64,000 bases of DNA from Adhaeribacter aquaticus DSM 16391 (GTDB lineage: Bacteria > Bacteroidota > Bacteroidia > Cytophagales > Hymenobacteraceae). The stretch is taken from contig NZ_KI421517.1 in the NCBI RefSeq assembly GCF_000473365.1, positions 496,001 to 560,000 of the forward strand, written 5' to 3'. Shown in pieces: positions 54,615 through 63,209 of the stretch (its first letter is position 1; each line of letters opens with the position of its first letter). The notes beneath the pieces were generated by a model that ran no database searches, had not been told where the DNA came from, and saw only the letters and a list, made by a program, of their open reading frames with translations. Both the position numbers and the translations under genes were made by a program.

Positions 54615-55179
54615 TTTGATTATTATTTTAAATTTACCAACCAAAAACCCTTACCAGCAGACTGGATGGTGTTAATAAGCATCCGCTTTTTTTCACCTAG
54701 AGTTTATCGCCTGCCTTGCTAAAGGCAGCAATTTTATAACATAAATCTTACTTTCAGTAGAAGACATTATTACCGCCATTGCAAACATGCTTGTACTATT
54801 TGTAAAAGCTCCTCTTTATTAGAGGCAAATAATTAACGGTATCAATGTATTAGCCAAACAGGATTATAAGTTTGTCTTATAAAACTAAAATCAGCAACTT
54901 TTTACCGATTTTATTTACCGTGTTTCATCTGACAGAGAAAATACACGGCTTCTTGAATTCAGCATCGTACTAAATCCATAAAGAACCTGCCTGGGCTTAG
55001 AGCAACTATAAATAATTTATCTTAGCCTGAGATAAATTGAATCTTAGCATTTCTCTACTACGGGAACTAAATTCAAATAAAAATTGCTAATAATCAGCTT
55101 AGTTAAGCATTATTTTGCTTACCTTTGCAAACTCAAAAAAGACGGACGGGTTCCGTCGCTTAGGAAAAAATTATTTATT
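54615..55179. other. Large non-coding stretch upstream of rpsP
   Basis: About 565 bases with no open frame of note. A 9-bp hairpin AATTTATCT (55014-55022)/AGATAAATT (55030-55038) lies about 150 bases before rpsP, and the rpsP promoter and leader occupy the right end. The rest may hold an unseen small RNA, but there is no direct evidence. Confidence 0.45.
55120..55157 (+). promoter_or_regulatory. rpsP promoter and short leader hairpin
   Basis: The -7 box TACCTTTG (55120-55127) predicts a start near 55134. The leader then contains GACGGA (55141-55146) pairing with TCCGTC (55152-55157). This is small but may be a ribosomal-protein control element. Confidence 0.45.
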
Positions 55180-55722
55180 ATGCCTGTTAAAATCAGATTA
55201 GCCCGCAGAGGCCGTAAAAAAGCTGCAATTTATGATATCGTTGTAGCCGATGCTAAAGCACCACGTGATGGTCGCTTTATTGAGAAGTTAGGTACTTATA
55301 ACCCTAACACTAACCCTGCTTCCATCAACTTTAATGAGGACAAAGCATTTCAGTGGGTTATGAATGGTGCACAACCAACTGACACCATGAAAGCTATTCT
55401 TTCTTACAAAGGAATTCTTTTCAAGAAACACTTACAAGTAGGTGTTGCTAAAGGTGCTTTAACTCAGGAACAAGCTGATTCTAAATTTAACGATTGGAAA
55501 GAATCTAAAGAAGCTGCAATCCAGGGCAAACGCGATGCTTTAAGCCAGAAAAAAGCTGATGTAGCTAAAGCTGCTTTAGCTGCTGAGCGTAAAGTTAACG
55601 AAGAGCGTGCTGAGTCATTACGTAAGCGTGCAGAAGAAGCTGCTAAAGCTGCTGCTCCTGCTGCTGAAGAAGGTGCTGATGCGCCTGAAGCTGCTGCTCC
55701 TGCTGAAGAAACAGAAGCTTAA
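55180..55722 (+). CDS. rpsP: 30S ribosomal protein S16 with alanine-rich extension
   Basis: The ATG at 55180 gives 180 residues, about twice the usual 80-90. Residues 1-80 are the standard S16 core ([39 protein letters not shown]). After about residue 100 an Ala/Lys/Glu-rich helical tail runs to the end ([20 protein letters not shown]), as in other Bacteroidota. An upstream extension to 55084 is rejected because it would precede the normal S16 start. It is the first gene of the rpsP-rimM-trmD block. Confidence 0.95.
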   Translation: MPVKIRLARRGRKKAAIYDIVVADAKAPRDGRFIEKLGTYNPNTNPASINFNEDKAFQWVMNGAQPTDTMKAILSYKGILFKKHLQVGVAKGALTQEQADSKFNDWKESKEAAIQGKRDALSQKKADVAKAALAAERKVNEERAESLRKRAEEAAKAAAPAAEEGADAPEAAAPAEETEA

Positions 55723-55736
55723 TAACTTTATTTGCC

Positions 55737-56312
55737 ATGAATATTGACGCCTGTTATCAGTTAGGCTATATTGTCAGGACGCATGGCGTAAAAGGTCAGG
55801 TAATTGCATTCTTTGATGTAGATTACCCTGAAGATTACGAAGAATTGGAATCAGTTTTCCTGCAATTAAACGGGAAACTGGTTCCTTTTTTTATTGATGC
55901 CCTTGACATTCAACCTAACGGCCGCATTATCATAAAATTTGAAGATGTGGACTCTATCGTTGAAGCTGAAAAGCTAAAAAATACTCAGCTTTACCTGCCC
56001 CTCGAGAATTTACCAGAATTAGATGAAGACCAGTTTTACTTTCATGAAGTAATCGGGTATTTAATAGTAGATAAAACTTTAGGCGATCTTGGTACCGTAA
56101 AAGAAATTTACGAAATGCCTTACCAGGATCTGATGGCCATGGATTACCAAGGTACCGAAGTATTGATTCCTATTCAGGATGAATTGATTTTACGGGCTGA
56201 TAAAGCAGAAAAAAAACTTTTTGTGAACTTACCGGAAGGATTGGTGGATATTTACCTAAACCCTACCGCTCCGGAACCTGACGACGAAGACAAAGACGAC
56301 GATGCGGTTTGA
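55737..56312 (+). CDS. rimM: Ribosome maturation factor RimM
   Basis: 191 residues. RimM binds the 30S head during 16S rRNA processing. The N-terminal beta-barrel begins [20 protein letters not shown] and the PRC-barrel half starts near [20 protein letters not shown]. The tail is highly acidic ([12 protein letters not shown]). It follows rpsP by 14 bases and overlaps trmD by 11 bases, so the three genes are co-transcribed and probably translationally coupled. Confidence 0.95.
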   Translation: MNIDACYQLGYIVRTHGVKGQVIAFFDVDYPEDYEELESVFLQLNGKLVPFFIDALDIQPNGRIIIKFEDVDSIVEAEKLKNTQLYLPLENLPELDEDQFYFHEVIGYLIVDKTLGDLGTVKEIYEMPYQDLMAMDYQGTEVLIPIQDELILRADKAEKKLFVNLPEGLVDIYLNPTAPEPDDEDKDDDAV

Positions 56313-56979
56313 TATTATTAGTTGTCAGCCTGATTTACTCCAAAGTCCTTTTAGCCATTCTATTTTAAAACGAGCCCAAAATAAGGGTTTGGTAGAAATT
56401 CATATTCATGACTTACGCAAGTTTGCCATTAATAAATATGGACAAATAGATGACTATGCTTTTGGCGGTGGGGCCGGCATGGTCATGATGATTGAACCCA
56501 TAGCTAAATGCATTGAGGCTTTAAAAGCAGACCGTTCTTACGATGCCATTATCTATATGACTCCAGACGGGGAAACCCTGAACCAAAAAATAGCTAATCG
56601 GTTATCGTTGTTGGAAAACGTAATTATCTTGTGCGGACACTACAAAGGTGTAGATGAGCGGGTCAGAGAAAAATACATCACCCATGAAATTAGTATTGGG
56701 GATTATGTTTTATCAGGAGGTGAACTAGGAGCAGCTGTTTTAACCGATGCCATTATTCGCATACTTCCTGGTGTTCTAAACGATGAATCATCTGCCCTGA
56801 CGGATTCGTTCCAGGATGGGCTACTAGCGCCACCGGTTTATACCCGGCCAGCTGATTACGAAGGTATGAAAGTGCCAGAAATTTTATTATCCGGCGATAC
56901 GCCTAAAGTTGAACAATGGCGTTTTGAGAAAGCCATTGAACGCACGAAACAACGGCGGCCGGATTTGTTAGAAGATTAA
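56302..56979 (+). CDS. trmD: tRNA (guanine-N1)-methyltransferase
   Basis: 225 residues. It methylates G37 of tRNAs to prevent frameshifting. The deep-trefoil-knot SPOUT fold is marked by [55 protein letters not shown], and [17 protein letters not shown] with substrate-contact residues. It overlaps rimM and ends 131 bases before rplS, which has its own promoter, so the block splits after trmD. Confidence 0.96.
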   Translation: MRFDIISCQPDLLQSPFSHSILKRAQNKGLVEIHIHDLRKFAINKYGQIDDYAFGGGAGMVMMIEPIAKCIEALKADRSYDAIIYMTPDGETLNQKIANRLSLLENVIILCGHYKGVDERVREKYITHEISIGDYVLSGGELGAAVLTDAIIRILPGVLNDESSALTDSFQDGLLAPPVYTRPADYEGMKVPEILLSGDTPKVEQWRFEKAIERTKQRRPDLLED

Positions 56980-57059
56980 ATATTTAACTATCAAAAAACT
57001 AGTATCTATATTCGGAATAAATATTTTTAAAGCTACTATTTTTCTACAAAAAAGTTTTA

Positions 57060-57067
57060 TATCTTTG
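57060..57067 (+). promoter_or_regulatory. rplS promoter -7 box
   Basis: TATCTTTG followed by CAG, matching the phylum consensus, 43 bases before the rplS ATG. Start of transcription is expected near 57074. Confidence 0.6.
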
Positions 57068-57110
57068 CAGTCCGAATTTTGAAGATACAATAGCATTAAT
57101 TACAATAGCC

Positions 57111-57476
57111 ATGAGCAATATATTAGACGTATTAAACGAAGAATATCGTGAGCAACGTGCCGCCATTCCTGCTTTCGCAGCTGGTGACACTGTAAACATT
57201 CACGTTAAAATCCGCGAAGGTAACAAAGAAAGAATTCAGCAATTCCAAGGCGTTGTAATTCAGCGTAAAAATGTGAACACTGCAGGTGAAACTTTCACTG
57301 TTCGCAAAGTATCTAATCAAATCGGTTTGGAGCGTATTTTTCCTTTACTTTCTCCAAATATCGAAAAAATTGAATTAGTACGTCGTGGTAAAGTAAGAAG
57401 AGCTCGTCTGTACTACTTAAGGGGCCTTTCTGGTAAAGCTTCCCGTATTAAAGAGCGTCGGATGAAAACAGCTTAA
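57111..57476 (+). CDS. rplS: 50S ribosomal protein L19
   Basis: 121 residues. Signature: [60 protein letters not shown] and a basic C-terminus ([12 protein letters not shown]). It lies at the interface of the subunits. It follows trmD as in many bacteria, but a 131-base gap with a clear -7 box separates it from trmD, so it is also transcribed alone. It ends at a terminator with the AGCCGGTT core. Confidence 0.96.
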   Translation: MSNILDVLNEEYREQRAAIPAFAAGDTVNIHVKIREGNKERIQQFQGVVIQRKNVNTAGETFTVRKVSNQIGLERIFPLLSPNIEKIELVRRGKVRRARLYYLRGLSGKASRIKERRMKTA

Positions 57477-57501
57477 TTACCTGTACATATTCCCTTATAT
57501 T

Positions 57502-57527
57502 AAAAGCCGGTTTTATAACCGGCTTTT
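57502..57527 (+). terminator. Terminator of rplS
   Basis: AAAAGCCGGTT (57502-57512) pairs with AACCGGCTTTT (57517-57527) around TTAT, then TT. Confidence 0.85.
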
Positions 57528-57603
57528 TTATTTATATCTTTTTAAATTCCTCTGCCACCCTTATCTTAGTTCTGATAAAAGTATTTAAACTATTACTTAC
57601 CTT

Positions 57604-58239
57604 TTGGCTGTTTCATATTCTTATGCATGGACTTGTGGGCTTAAAACGTTTACCCCACATTGGTGCCTTCTGTTAGCTTTTTTATTTTTTTGTTTTGGCT
57701 GTAAAACAAATTATGAAAACTTACCAGCCTATTCGGCAAATAAACAAGTACAGGTAGTTGTCCTTACCCCAGCTGGCACGAATCACCCGCAAAGCTACAA
57801 CCCAAAATCGCAGGAATTTGAACCGCAGCAAAATGCTGGATTAGCTGAAGAAATAAAATTTTTGCCTTTCCCCGGTAATTTTGGCTTTATTCCATCTACA
57901 GATTTACGAATAAACAACCTATCAACAAGCAAACCTTTAGAAGCAATTGTATTAGCCGAACAAGCCCCAGTGGGAACAATATATGAAACAACACCTTTGG
58001 CTACTTTACTGGTAGAAACAGCTGGAGAATTAAAATACATTGTGGTTGCAGTGCCCTCCCGCCCAAGTGAACAAATTATTTCAGCTACAGATTTAGCTTC
58101 TTTTTCAGCCAATTACCCGGCAGCTAAAGAAATCATTCAGCGTTGGTTTATTGCTGCTTTTAAACATAAAAGTTACAAATTTATTGGGTGGAAAGATGAA
58201 CGGTTTACAGAACAACTTATACAAAAATACCTTAAGTAA
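57604..58239 (+). CDS. Inorganic-pyrophosphatase-like lipoprotein, catalytic motif lost
   Basis: About 211 residues from a TTG; no in-frame ATG exists after the preceding stop at 57586-57588. A signal peptide ends in a lipobox-like FFCFGC followed by KTNYENLPAY. The rest follows the family I pyrophosphatase order: VVVLTPAGTNHPQSYNPKSQ, then FLPFPGNFGFIPST, VLAEQAPVGTIYETTPLATL, and VAVPSRPSEQIISATD. In normal members the stretch after GFIP carries DGDxLD aspartates; here it reads LRINNLSTSKPLEAIVL, so the metal-binding aspartates are missing. It may be an inactive relic or a binding protein. The odd start may be part of the same decay. Confidence 0.7.
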   Translation: MAVSYSYAWTCGLKTFTPHWCLLLAFLFFCFGCKTNYENLPAYSANKQVQVVVLTPAGTNHPQSYNPKSQEFEPQQNAGLAEEIKFLPFPGNFGFIPSTDLRINNLSTSKPLEAIVLAEQAPVGTIYETTPLATLLVETAGELKYIVVAVPSRPSEQIISATDLASFSANYPAAKEIIQRWFIAAFKHKSYKFIGWKDERFTEQLIQKYLK

Positions 58240-58394
58240 TAGTTGCACTCCGTCCCTTTAACTAAATAGCTTACTATTTTCTTTTATCCTTTTAGATAAT
58301 TGTTATTTAGTAATTAGTAAGCTAAAATTTTTCTCCACTTAATTGCTTGATACGTAAATTACAGCTACTATAACGTTTCTTTAAGAAAGTTACT

Positions 58395-58402
58395 TACTTT
58401 TG
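58395..58402 (+). promoter_or_regulatory. -7 box of queD-folE
   Basis: TACTTTTG matches TAnnTTTG, 93 bases before the queD ATG at 58495. Confidence 0.45.
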
Positions 58403-58494
58403 TTTCTTCAGTTTTAATTTATTGGGATAGCAAATAGAATAGCTATTCTCTGTCATTCACCGAACATTTTAACCTGTATGGTTGTTTAATTACC

Positions 58495-58902
58495 ATGAAC
58501 GTAACAGTTTGTAGAAAAGAACATTTTAATGCTGCCCATCGGTTACACAATGCTGCTTGGAACGACGAAAAAAATATTGCTGTTTTTGGCAAATGTAATA
58601 GTCCTAATTATCATGGGCATAATTATGAACTTACTGTAAAAGTGAACGGACCGGTTGATCCTGATACTGGATACGTCTTTGATATGAAGGTATTAAGTAC
58701 TCTGGTAAAGACAGAAATTATAAATAAATTTGATCATAAAAATTTAAATCTCGATACCGAAGAATTTAAACAACTAAACCCTACGGCCGAGAATATGGCG
58801 ATAGTTATCTGGAATCGGTTACGACCAAAAATAGATGCTTCCTACCAACTATCAGTAGTATTACAGGAAACCGACCGAAACCTTGTAGAATATAATGGAT
58901 AA
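58495..58902 (+). CDS. queD: 6-carboxytetrahydropterin synthase / 6-pyruvoyl-tetrahydropterin synthase family
   Basis: 135 residues. Zinc-binding histidines in KEHFNAAHRLHN and in GKCNSPNYHGHNYELTVKVN, where the cysteine before the NYHGH motif is the catalytic Cys. The C-terminus (QLSVVLQETDRNLVEYNG) is the usual substrate pocket end, with the Glu after VVLQ. It converts 7,8-dihydroneopterin triphosphate to 6-carboxytetrahydropterin, a queuosine/deazapurine step. It overlaps folE by eight bases, an operon that makes its own substrate from GTP. No queC or queE is in the window. Confidence 0.9.
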   Translation: MNVTVCRKEHFNAAHRLHNAAWNDEKNIAVFGKCNSPNYHGHNYELTVKVNGPVDPDTGYVFDMKVLSTLVKTEIINKFDHKNLNLDTEEFKQLNPTAENMAIVIWNRLRPKIDASYQLSVVLQETDRNLVEYNG

Positions 58903-59545
58903 CTTTGATATAGAATCTGAAGACCACGTGGGCTCTTCTTCCTTACACACTCCCCTGCGCGAAGATGCCTTCAAACTTACCGATGATGTAAAAATTGAAT
59001 TAATTGAAAAGCATTTTCGGGAGATCATGCATGTTTTGGGCCTTGATTTAACAGATGATAGCTTACAGGGCACACCGCATCGGGTAGCAAAAATGTATGT
59101 AAATGAAATATTTAAGGGTTTAAACCCGGTTAATAAGCCAGCCGCTAAACTTTTCGAAAACCGGTTTAACTATAATCAGATGTTGGTGGAGCGCGATATT
59201 ACCTTATACTCATATTGCGAGCATCACTTTGTGCCTATCATAGGAAAAGCCCACGTTGCTTACATTCCGGATAAGCACGTAGTAGGTTTATCTAAACTAA
59301 ACCGAATTGTACAATATTATGCCCGTAGGCCCCAAGTACAGGAACGGTTAACTATGCAAATTGCGGAAGAGCTAAAATCCATGTTATTTACCGAAAATGT
59401 GGCGGTATTTATTGAAGCAGACCATTTATGTGTAATGAGTCGGGGTGTAAATGATGTAAGTAGCAGTACCATTACAGCCGAATACTCTGGTTTATTTCAG
59501 CAAGAGCAGTACCGCAACGAGTTTTTAAATTATGTTCGGAAATAG
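58895..59545 (+). CDS. folE: GTP cyclohydrolase I
   Basis: 216 residues. It turns GTP into 7,8-dihydroneopterin triphosphate, entering folate and queuosine synthesis. Motifs: DSLQGTPHRVAKMYVNEIF, YSYCEHHFVPIIGKAHVAYI, GLSKLNRIVQYYARRPQVQE and ADHLCVMSRGVNDVSSSTIT, with Cys/His zinc ligands in the YSYCEHH block and in HLCVMSRG. It starts inside the end of queD, so it is translationally coupled to it. Confidence 0.95.
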   Translation: MDNFDIESEDHVGSSSLHTPLREDAFKLTDDVKIELIEKHFREIMHVLGLDLTDDSLQGTPHRVAKMYVNEIFKGLNPVNKPAAKLFENRFNYNQMLVERDITLYSYCEHHFVPIIGKAHVAYIPDKHVVGLSKLNRIVQYYARRPQVQERLTMQIAEELKSMLFTENVAVFIEADHLCVMSRGVNDVSSSTITAEYSGLFQQEQYRNEFLNYVRK

Positions 59546-59669
59546 TCCTGGAAGCTTTTAAGCTTCATTATCAACTCAGAAATCCTTACCCAGACCTTAG
59601 TACAATAAACGCGTAGAACACCAATCAAATTTTGCGTTCCGCTTTTGGACAATTACTGAATATTAGAAC

Positions 59670-60587
59670 ATGGCAGGCAGAATATTAATTACCGGTGGTA
59701 CCGGGCTGATTGGGACTCGCCTTTCAGAGATGCTTATTGACCAAGGATATGAAGTAGCGCATCTGAGTCGGCAAGTACCCCAGTTTTCTCACTATAAAAC
59801 ATTTAAATGGGACCTAGAGCGAAATTATATAGACGACAATGTACTCTCTTATGCAGATTACATTATAAATTTAGCGGGCTCTAGCGTGGCGGAAGGTAAA
59901 TGGACCAAGGAACGAAAAAAAGAAATTGTTGATAGCCGCATTAAAAGCACCCGCCTCCTCCGCGAGTGCCTTAGTAAAACCAACCACCACGTAAAAGCTT
60001 TTATTTCTGCTTCGGCCGTTGGCATTTATGGCGATACCAGTGATCGATTAGTTACCGAAGAAAGTACCTACGGCAATGACTTTTTAGCTGAAGTTTGTAA
60101 ACACTGGGAATCTGCAGCCTGGGAAATACATGAACAACAAATACGAACCTGTATTTTTCGGGTAGGTGTAGTACTTAGTAATAAAGGAGGAGCGCTGCCT
60201 CAGATAGCTCGCCCAATAAAATTAATGGCTGGCGCCCCATTAGGCTCCGGTAAACAATACATGTCCTGGATTCATGTTGATGATCTATGCCGGTTGTTTA
60301 TCAGGGCTATTGAGGACACTTCTTTTCAAGGTGTCTATAATGCTGTGGCGCCCAATCCAGTGACTAACGAACAATTCACCAAGATCTTAGCCTCTGTTAT
60401 GCATAAACCATTAACAGGTTTAAAAGTACCAGCCATTGGTTTAAAATTAGCGTTAGGTGAGATGAGCGAAGTAGTGTTAGCTGGGCAGCGGGTAAGTAAC
60501 AATAAACTGATGCGCATGGGCTTTACCTTTGACTATCATAATGTGCAGCAAGCCCTGGAATCTTTTTACGCAGCAGAAAACGTTTAA
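59670..60587 (+). CDS. TIGR01777-family NAD-dependent epimerase/dehydratase
   Basis: 305 residues. The NAD(P) Rossmann start is GRILITGGTGLIGTRLSEML. The family follows NLAGSSVAEGKWTKERKKEI, SASAVGIYGDTSDRLVTEE and CIFRVGVVLSNKGGALPQIA, then MSWIHVDDLCRLFIRAIED. Closely related proteins (YfcH/SulA-type) are annotated as oxidoreductases of unknown substrate. It is a single gene 124 bases after folE and convergent with the PBP gene. Confidence 0.93.
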   Translation: MAGRILITGGTGLIGTRLSEMLIDQGYEVAHLSRQVPQFSHYKTFKWDLERNYIDDNVLSYADYIINLAGSSVAEGKWTKERKKEIVDSRIKSTRLLRECLSKTNHHVKAFISASAVGIYGDTSDRLVTEESTYGNDFLAEVCKHWESAAWEIHEQQIRTCIFRVGVVLSNKGGALPQIARPIKLMAGAPLGSGKQYMSWIHVDDLCRLFIRAIEDTSFQGVYNAVAPNPVTNEQFTKILASVMHKPLTGLKVPAIGLKLALGEMSEVVLAGQRVSNNKLMRMGFTFDYHNVQQALESFYAAENV

Positions 60588-60637
60588 ATAAGCACCTATT
60601 AATTGCTATTGACAGTAGGAAAAAGTATCTCCTGGCG

Positions 60638-62986
60638 TTAAATACCCGGCAGCGAATCTGTATTTATTTGCTCCAGTATCTGATCGGTTTGTAAAGTATC
60701 TTTCTGCGGCACGTAAATTCTTGGCGAAACACATTGGTATTTTTTCCGGATCTTGATAGTTGGTTTAGGAAAAGCTCCCATTTTGTAGCCTAGATCCTTA
60801 TCCTTGTAAAGTTTCTCCATGAACAAGCCAAAAATAGGTAAGGCTGTTTTAGACCCTTCCCCGGTAGAGGATGTCCGGAAGTGAATACTTCGATCTTCCC
60901 CTCCTACCCAAACGCCGGAAACCAAATCTTTGGTAATTCCCATGTACCAGCCATCAGAATAATTTGAGGTTGTTCCGGTTTTACCACCAATTTGATTCCC
61001 ATTCTTCCAAAGATCGTATTCCCACAAAGCTTGCGATGTTCCGCCTGGTTCCTCCATGCCTCCTTTTAGCATATGTACCATTAAAAAAGCTGTCTCTTCG
61101 CTGATTACACGCTTTTGTTTTGGATTGAATTGGTGAATTACGTTACCGTTACGGTCTTCAATACGGGTCACATACATCGGTTCGCTCCAGAAGCCGTTAT
61201 TAACAAAAGTACTGTAGGCTCCTACCATATCATACACCGATACATCACCCCCAGAACCTAAACCAATAGACGGAACTGCCTGCAAAGGACTTGTTATGCC
61301 GAGTTTTTTAGCATATTCTGCCACTTTATCCCAACCTACTAATTCTGTTAACTGAGCAGTAACCGAATTCACAGAACGAGCCATAGCCTGGCGCAGGGTC
61401 ATGTTGATTCCGGTATAAGATCGGGTTACGTTATTAGGTTCCCAAACCATTGGCTTGCCATTCTCTACATATTTAATAGTAACCCGCTGATCCCGCACTC
61501 GGTCGCAAGGGGCATATCCATTATCAATGGCAGTTAAATAAACAAATGGTTTAAAAGTAGAACCAGGCTGCCGGCGGGCTTGCTTAACGTGGTCGTATTT
61601 AAAGAATTTAAAATTAATACCACCCACCCATGTTTTTATTTGTCCGGTAAACGGGTCCATGGTCATCATGCCGGCGTGTAAGAAGCGCTTATAATACCGC
61701 AACGAATCCATCGGACTCAAAACAAGCGTAGTATCTTTATCCCCTTTCCAGGTAAATACTTTCATCGGGCGCGGTGTATTCAGCAATTGGTTAATTTTTG
61801 CTTCATCATTACCGTATAAGCGTTTTAACTTTTTATAATATTCAGTTCGCTTAATATTGGTTTCAATAAAATTAGGTATTTCCCTGTCCTTCTCATCCAC
61901 CCATGGGTTTTTCCCCTTCCAGTGGCGTTCAAACTTTTTCTGCAGATCATTCATTTTATCTGCTACGGCCTCTTCTGCCAGCTTCTGCATCCGGGAATCA
62001 ATGGTCGTATAAATTTTTAAGCCACTGGTATAAATATCATACTTCTCATACCCGGCTTTCTCGTTTTCCCTTGCACACCACTCTTTCACGAATTCATTTA
62101 CCGCTCCCCGGAAATACGTTGCCGGACCTTCTATATGGTTTTCAACGTGGTATTTCAGGGCAATTGGTAAAGCACTTAATGAGTCGGCTTCTTGTCTCGT
62201 AATGATATTGTATTTGGCTAGCTTTTCTATTACAAAATTGCGTTTCTCTAAAGCAGCCTGGGGATGAAAGCGGGGGCTATAGCGGGTTGGGGCATTTACC
62301 ATTCCTACTAACATGGCCGCTTCTTCAGTTTTTAAGCTGTCAGGTGAGGTATTAAAAAATGTTTTAGAGGCTACTTTTATACCAAATGCATTTGACCCAA
62401 ACTCAATGGTATTCAGATACATGGTTAAAATTTCTTCTTTGGTATAATTGCGCTCCAGACGAATGGCGGTAATCCATTCTTTAGTTTTGGCAATAATGGT
62501 ACTTACTACGGGAATATAGCCTAGTACACCCTTGGTTTCTTGCCGTCGTGTTTTATATAAGTTTTTAGCTAATTGCTGGGTTAAAGTACTTCCTCCTCTT
62601 TTATCGCCTCGAATAGTAAAATAAAAAATAGAAGCTAAGGCTTTAGCATCAATGCCCGAATGCTCATAAAACCGGATGTCTTCGGTAGCAACCAAGGCAT
62701 TTATTAAAATGGGGGATATTTTTTGGTAGGTTACCGGGCTGCGGTTCTCGCTAAAATATTTCCCCAACAATACCCCATCGGATGTATATAACTCTGAAGC
62801 CAGATCTGTACTAGGGTTTTCTAACTTTTCAGTACCCGGGGTATCACCAAAAAGAAATAGAAAATTAACAGAAACGCAGAATATATATATAAATAAAAAT
62901 GCAATACCTAAAGCAAATAATCGCCAGATATTCTTAATGATAGATTTATACTTGGATACTTTTTCTTTGGGTCTTTCTTCGGACAT
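60638..62986 (-). CDS. Class A penicillin-binding protein (bifunctional transglycosylase-transpeptidase)
   Basis: 782 residues with an N-terminal membrane helix (LFALGIAFLFIYIFCVSVNF). The GT51 glycosyltransferase domain has the catalytic NALVATEDIRFYEHSGID and GGSTLTQQLAKNLYKTRR. The transpeptidase domain has the SxxK motif in RQPGSTFKPFVYLTAIDNG, SxN in MARSVNSVTAQL, and KTG in GGKTGTTSNYSDGWYMG. It makes and cross-links peptidoglycan (PBP1A type). Single gene convergent with the epimerase gene; a TATATTTG -7 box lies upstream. All catalytic motifs are present. Confidence 0.95.
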   Translation of the reverse strand: MSEERPKEKVSKYKSIIKNIWRLFALGIAFLFIYIFCVSVNFLFLFGDTPGTEKLENPSTDLASELYTSDGVLLGKYFSENRSPVTYQKISPILINALVATEDIRFYEHSGIDAKALASIFYFTIRGDKRGGSTLTQQLAKNLYKTRRQETKGVLGYIPVVSTIIAKTKEWITAIRLERNYTKEEILTMYLNTIEFGSNAFGIKVASKTFFNTSPDSLKTEEAAMLVGMVNAPTRYSPRFHPQAALEKRNFVIEKLAKYNIITRQEADSLSALPIALKYHVENHIEGPATYFRGAVNEFVKEWCARENEKAGYEKYDIYTSGLKIYTTIDSRMQKLAEEAVADKMNDLQKKFERHWKGKNPWVDEKDREIPNFIETNIKRTEYYKKLKRLYGNDEAKINQLLNTPRPMKVFTWKGDKDTTLVLSPMDSLRYYKRFLHAGMMTMDPFTGQIKTWVGGINFKFFKYDHVKQARRQPGSTFKPFVYLTAIDNGYAPCDRVRDQRVTIKYVENGKPMVWEPNNVTRSYTGINMTLRQAMARSVNSVTAQLTELVGWDKVAEYAKKLGITSPLQAVPSIGLGSGGDVSVYDMVGAYSTFVNNGFWSEPMYVTRIEDRNGNVIHQFNPKQKRVISEETAFLMVHMLKGGMEEPGGTSQALWEYDLWKNGNQIGGKTGTTSNYSDGWYMGITKDLVSGVWVGGEDRSIHFRTSSTGEGSKTALPIFGLFMEKLYKDKDLGYKMGAFPKPTIKIRKKYQCVSPRIYVPQKDTLQTDQILEQINTDSLPGI

Positions 62987-63041
62987 GCCTACAAACTAAA
63001 ACCTATTAGAGCTCAACACAATGTCTCCATAAAAAATTTCA

Positions 63042-63049
63042 CAAATATA
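63042..63049 (-). promoter_or_regulatory. -7 box of the PBP gene
   Basis: On the minus strand the box reads TATATTTG, matching the phylum consensus, 56 bases before the ATG at 62986. No clear -33 TTTG is seen. Confidence 0.55.
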
Positions 63050-63209
63050 CTTTATGTGTTTTACTTTAAGGTAAACTGGTATAAATAAAATCATTTATAA
63101 ATAGCATACAGGTGTTAAGGGCTCACAAAATCCAAAGACAGGAAAGCTAAAGTTTACTATTATCCGTAATTAAGAAACTATATATTTAGACAATTATATA
63201 CTATAAGAC

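Noticed and set aside
54615-55179. tRNA or other known RNA gene in the gap before rpsP
   Set aside because: I looked for tRNA arm motifs and other stem signatures and found none. Only short hairpins are visible.
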